Assembly: GCA_029865665.1 (NCBI GenBank)
Contig: JARXAV010000263.1
Span: forward strand, 1-9,223
Length of the DNA: 9,223 nt
Source of the DNA: Flectobacillus sp.
Lineage (GTDB): Bacteria > Bacteroidota > Bacteroidia > Cytophagales > Spirosomataceae
Direction of reading: 5' to 3'
The stretch's first letter is position 1. Each line of letters opens with the position of its first letter. A program made the position numbers and the translations under genes. Under the pieces are notes generated by a model, which saw only the letters and a program-made list of their open reading frames with translations, searched no databases and was not told the origin of the DNA. Below, piece by piece: positions 7,003 through 9,223 of the stretch.

Positions 7003-8835
7003 ATGAAGAAAAGTATTTTAATATTAGGAGCATCATTATCCTTATTAATGACATCCTGCAAAGATTTTCTTGAACCTGAATCGCTTTCTACTTTTGATAG
7101 TAAGTATGTTTACTCTAATGTAGATGATGCTCGCAAAGGAGTAAATGCCATCTATGAACCTTTTAGTCAGGATGCCTTTCGCTCTCGTTTGTCTAACAAC
7201 ATGGCTGGTAATACGGATATTGAGGCACAGAGTGGCTGGTCTTCTTCGGCAGATCGTTATCAACTCTGGAATTTAGATGCTCAATCAACAAATGGGGATT
7301 TAAGAGTGGTTTGGAATGCTGCCTATACTTCTATTCGTAATTGTAATATGGCAATCGAAGGGATTTTAGCAGGTGAGGCATACAACGTAGGGGATGTCGC
7401 TACAAAGAAAAAAATGAATAATATGCTCGGTGAAGCATATACCATTCGTGCATACTGGTATAGTATGCTTGCTTTTACGTTTGGAGATGTACCCAACGTG
7501 AGAGAAGCTCCTAAACCAGGAATGGATTTTAATTTGCCTAAAACAGACCGTAATGAAATTTTAACTCAATGTATTCAAGATTTGATTGCTATTGAAGATA
7601 AAATGTCTTGGGCTGATGAAACCTTATATGGGATAGAACAGGTAAATAGAGAATATACCTTAGCTATGATTGCTCGTTTGGCATTACAACGTGGGGGATA
7701 TTACCTAACACCTGCCTTGAAAATGGAACGTAAAACGGATTACTTGGATTACTACAAAATTGCAAGAGACTATGCTCAGAAATTAGTTACCTTGAAAGAC
7801 CGTGCTTTACCAACAGATTATCGTCAAGTATTCTTAAACGAAGCCAAATTCGTTACTCCGACCAACAGCGATATTCTCTTTGAAATTCCCTTTGCAGATG
7901 GCTCTGGTGATGTAGGCTGGAACATTGGTGTAACCGTTGAAGGAGGAGCTACTGCTCAACATAGTTACGGGTCTGGAGGTAATTATATGCGTGTTCCTGC
8001 TTCGTACTATTTCTCATTTGATACCTTAGATATTCGCCGTGATGTTACCTGTGCATTGTATAAAATTAATACAAGTGGTGTTCAAACATTTGTTACGAAT
8101 AGTATGAACATTGCTCAAGGAAAATGGAATCGTTGGTGGTTAAGCAAAGCTCCTGGGGCATCTTCTGCAAAAGGAACAGGTATCAACTGGCCAATGATGC
8201 GTTATTCTGACGTATTATTGATGTTGGCAGAAGCTGAAAATGAATTGAATGGCCCAACAGCAACAGCTAAAAATGCCTTTACTCGTGTGCGTCAACGTGC
8301 ATTTGCTTCAAAATATTGGTCAACAAAAGTAGATGATTATGTAAGTGCTGTGGGTACTTCAAAAGTTGCTTTCTTTAACGCAATCGTGGACGAACGTGCT
8401 TGGGAGTTTGGTGGAGAAATGATTCGTAAATATGAATTGATTCGTTGGAATTTGTATGCTAAGAAGACTCAAGAAACAGAAGAAACACTTGTTCAAATGG
8501 CTAATTCAGCAGCTAATGGGCAGGGAAAATATGCAGACTTGCCTGATTATATGTATTGGAAATTAGATGCAAGTGGAAACTTTACCGTCTTGAATCCTAA
8601 CCGTAAATACATAGGAACGCCAGATGCAAGCTGGACTCGTCAATCTTTCCTTGCTAGTTTGGGAACTTCAACACCGTCTGGCTGGACCATTCAGGAATGG
8701 GTTGTTAAAGACTGGGTTAACTACTATAAAGGACCAGCTGCGGGAGTTGCACGCTATGTGTTCCCAATCCCTTCTGAAGCGGTATTGAACAGTCAAGGAG
8801 TTTTGGATAATAATGGGTATAACTTCACAAAATAA
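7003..8835 (+). CDS. SusD/RagB-family nutrient-binding outer-membrane lipoprotein
   Basis: A 610-residue surface lipoprotein that acts as the ligand-binding lid of the SusC barrel. I start it at the ATG at 7003: this gives MKKSILILGASLSLLMTSC, a clean lipoprotein signal with the acylated cysteine at 19. An in-frame TTG at 6976 would only add nine residues ahead of the charged n-region. C19 is followed by K-D, resembling the lipoprotein export signals reported for Bacteroidota surface lipoproteins. SusD hallmarks are WNAAYTSIRNCNMAIEGI (104-121), RAYWYSMLAFTFGDVPNV (149-166), MMRYSDVLLMLAEAENELNG (398-417), ERAWEFGGEMIRKYELIRWN (464-483) and a C-terminal RYVFPIPSEAVLNSQ (584-598). The length is ordinary to slightly long. 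It follows susC after 90 bp without a visible terminator, so the two form one operon. That gap also holds two copies of TATAAATAG (6959-6967, 6987-6995) of unknown meaning. Confidence 0.95.
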   Translation: MKKSILILGASLSLLMTSCKDFLEPESLSTFDSKYVYSNVDDARKGVNAIYEPFSQDAFRSRLSNNMAGNTDIEAQSGWSSSADRYQLWNLDAQSTNGDLRVVWNAAYTSIRNCNMAIEGILAGEAYNVGDVATKKKMNNMLGEAYTIRAYWYSMLAFTFGDVPNVREAPKPGMDFNLPKTDRNEILTQCIQDLIAIEDKMSWADETLYGIEQVNREYTLAMIARLALQRGGYYLTPALKMERKTDYLDYYKIARDYAQKLVTLKDRALPTDYRQVFLNEAKFVTPTNSDILFEIPFADGSGDVGWNIGVTVEGGATAQHSYGSGGNYMRVPASYYFSFDTLDIRRDVTCALYKINTSGVQTFVTNSMNIAQGKWNRWWLSKAPGASSAKGTGINWPMMRYSDVLLMLAEAENELNGPTATAKNAFTRVRQRAFASKYWSTKVDDYVSAVGTSKVAFFNAIVDERAWEFGGEMIRKYELIRWNLYAKKTQETEETLVQMANSAANGQGKYADLPDYMYWKLDASGNFTVLNPNRKYIGTPDASWTRQSFLASLGTSTPSGWTIQEWVVKDWVNYYKGPAAGVARYVFPIPSEAVLNSQGVLDNNGYNFTK

Positions 8836-8845
8836 TACCCAATAA

Positions 8846-8915
8846 CAAAATAAATGTGAAAGATGAGTACATCGCAGTCACTATTGTAAGAGGCTAATCT
8901 TTCACATTCATTTTG
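8846..8915 (+). terminator. Long inverted repeat after susD, probable terminator or transcript-end hairpin
   Basis: AATGTGAAAGAT (8853-8864) and ATCTTTCACATT (8897-8908) are exact reverse complements. After one A/C mismatch the pairing resumes as CAAAAT (8846-8851) with ATTTTG (8910-8915), so 18 of 19 positions pair. The loop is 32 nt, long for an intrinsic terminator. The A-rich left and T-rich right flanks make the structure similar on both strands, so it could work in either direction. It begins 10 bp after the susD stop codon, which fits an operon end or a partial terminator before the next gene. Confidence 0.5.
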
Positions 8916-8969
8916 CCAAATATCATTACTTAATTCAAGAAGTGAATAGGCAAGTTTATTGAGTTTGCA

Positions 8970-9002
8970 TTGAAATATGGAGGTGTAGCCCTTTAACCTT
9001 TG
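8970..9002 (+). promoter_or_regulatory. Weak candidate promoter for the downstream lipoprotein gene
   Basis: TTG (8970-8972) is followed after 21 nt by TAACCTTTG (8994-9002), which differs from the Bacteroidota TAnnTTTG box by one extra base between TA and TTTG. It lies between the susD-end hairpin and the ATG at 9072 and would give a leader of about 60 nt. The remaining gap shows only a 6-bp hairpin (TAAGAA/TTCTTA, 9024-9042). Confidence 0.25.
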
Positions 9003-9071
9003 TCCAAATCGGTTGTATTATCTTAAGAAGTAAACATTCTTAGTTAAATCAAACAAAATTTACATAGAAAC

Positions 9072-9223
9072 ATGAATTATAAGCATATAATAAAATCATT
9101 AGGTGTGGTCGCACTCGGTGTTGCTACACTGTTTGCTTGCAAGCCAGAAGACGAAATTGTAGAACAAAATCGTCTGTTCATGCCTGTACTTAAATCAGAG
9201 CTATCAGCTTTGAATAATACAAT
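9072..9223 (+). CDS. Lipoprotein of the SusC/SusD locus, N-terminal 50 residues only
   Basis: The gene is cut by the right edge, leaving 50 codons and 2 bases. The ATG at 9072 starts MNYKHIIKSLGVVALGVATL and leads to a lipobox LFAC with the acylated cysteine at residue 23, followed by KPEDE; K next to acidic residues resembles a surface-export signal, as in the SusD protein upstream. After the anchor, NRLFMPVLKSELSALNN (33-49) recalls the start of fibronectin-type-III-like or beta-helix surface lipoproteins of Bacteroidota carbohydrate loci, many of which have an RLFRPV-like motif there. That resemblance is from memory and short. By position the protein should act with the SusC/SusD pair, either binding the ligand at the surface or degrading it. 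It could equally be a SusE/SusF-like binding protein or an unrelated lipoprotein. The lipoprotein call is firm; the function is unknown. Confidence 0.7.
   Translation, partial: MNYKHIIKSLGVVALGVATLFACKPEDEIVEQNRLFMPVLKSELSALNNT

Noticed and set aside
7045..7263. Minus-strand open frame of 72 codons within susD
   Set aside because: It is antisense to the well-conserved N-terminal part of SusD, with no sign of coding.
9024..9042. Hairpin TAAGAA/TTCTTA before the last gene
   Set aside because: A 6-bp AT-rich stem with no T-run is expected by chance in this kind of sequence.
1..9223. CRISPR array, tRNA, rRNA, insertion sequence or phage features
   Set aside because: No regularly spaced repeats, cloverleaf-like sequence, transposase or integrase frames, or attachment-site repeats were seen on either strand.

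Overview
The window looks like a chromosomal segment of a Bacteroidota bacterium, most likely of the Cytophagales type. It is AT-rich, lacks purine-rich Shine-Dalgarno sequences ahead of its genes, and has promoter-like pairs of the Bacteroidota form (TTG/TTTG about 19-21 nt from TAnnTTTG or a near match). It carries the phylum's hallmark gene set: an ECF sigma factor, a FecR anti-sigma factor, a SusC-type TonB receptor with an STN domain, and a SusD lipoprotein. Nothing in the sequence fixes the genus.

Layout: (1) 1-1181, minus strand: the 5' part of an eboE-type gene (TIM-barrel 'metabolite traffic' protein), running off the left edge. (2) 1182-1384: a divergent intergenic region with a promoter-like pair on each strand, a repeated GATAACG and a perfect 11-bp inverted repeat. 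(3) 1385-1978: ECF sigma-70 factor. (4) 2079-3131: membrane-spanning FecR-family anti-sigma factor. (5) 3132-3297: intergenic region holding a hairpin that reads as an intrinsic terminator only on the minus strand, with a consensus-like minus-strand promoter about 100 bp away over the next gene's start codon. Together they predict a small antisense RNA. (6) 3298-6912: SusC/RagA-type receptor. (7) 7003-8835: SusD-type lipoprotein. (8) 8836-9071: gap with a long inverted repeat (likely terminator) and a weak promoter candidate. (9) 9072 to the right edge: start of another lipoprotein gene.

How the genes probably work together (inference from family knowledge): SusD and the barrel capture and import a ligand, probably an oligosaccharide, across the outer membrane. 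Ligand binding is signalled through the receptor's periplasmic STN domain to the C-terminal domain of the anti-sigma factor, which releases the ECF sigma factor to activate the susC-susD operon. The downstream lipoprotein is probably a surface ligand-binding protein or enzyme of the same locus. The substrate cannot be read from the sequence. The predicted antisense RNA upstream of susC would add a repressive layer like that of the cis-encoded DonS-type RNAs of Bacteroides polysaccharide loci; this is the most interesting observation here. The eboE-type gene appears to be a separate, divergently transcribed unit.
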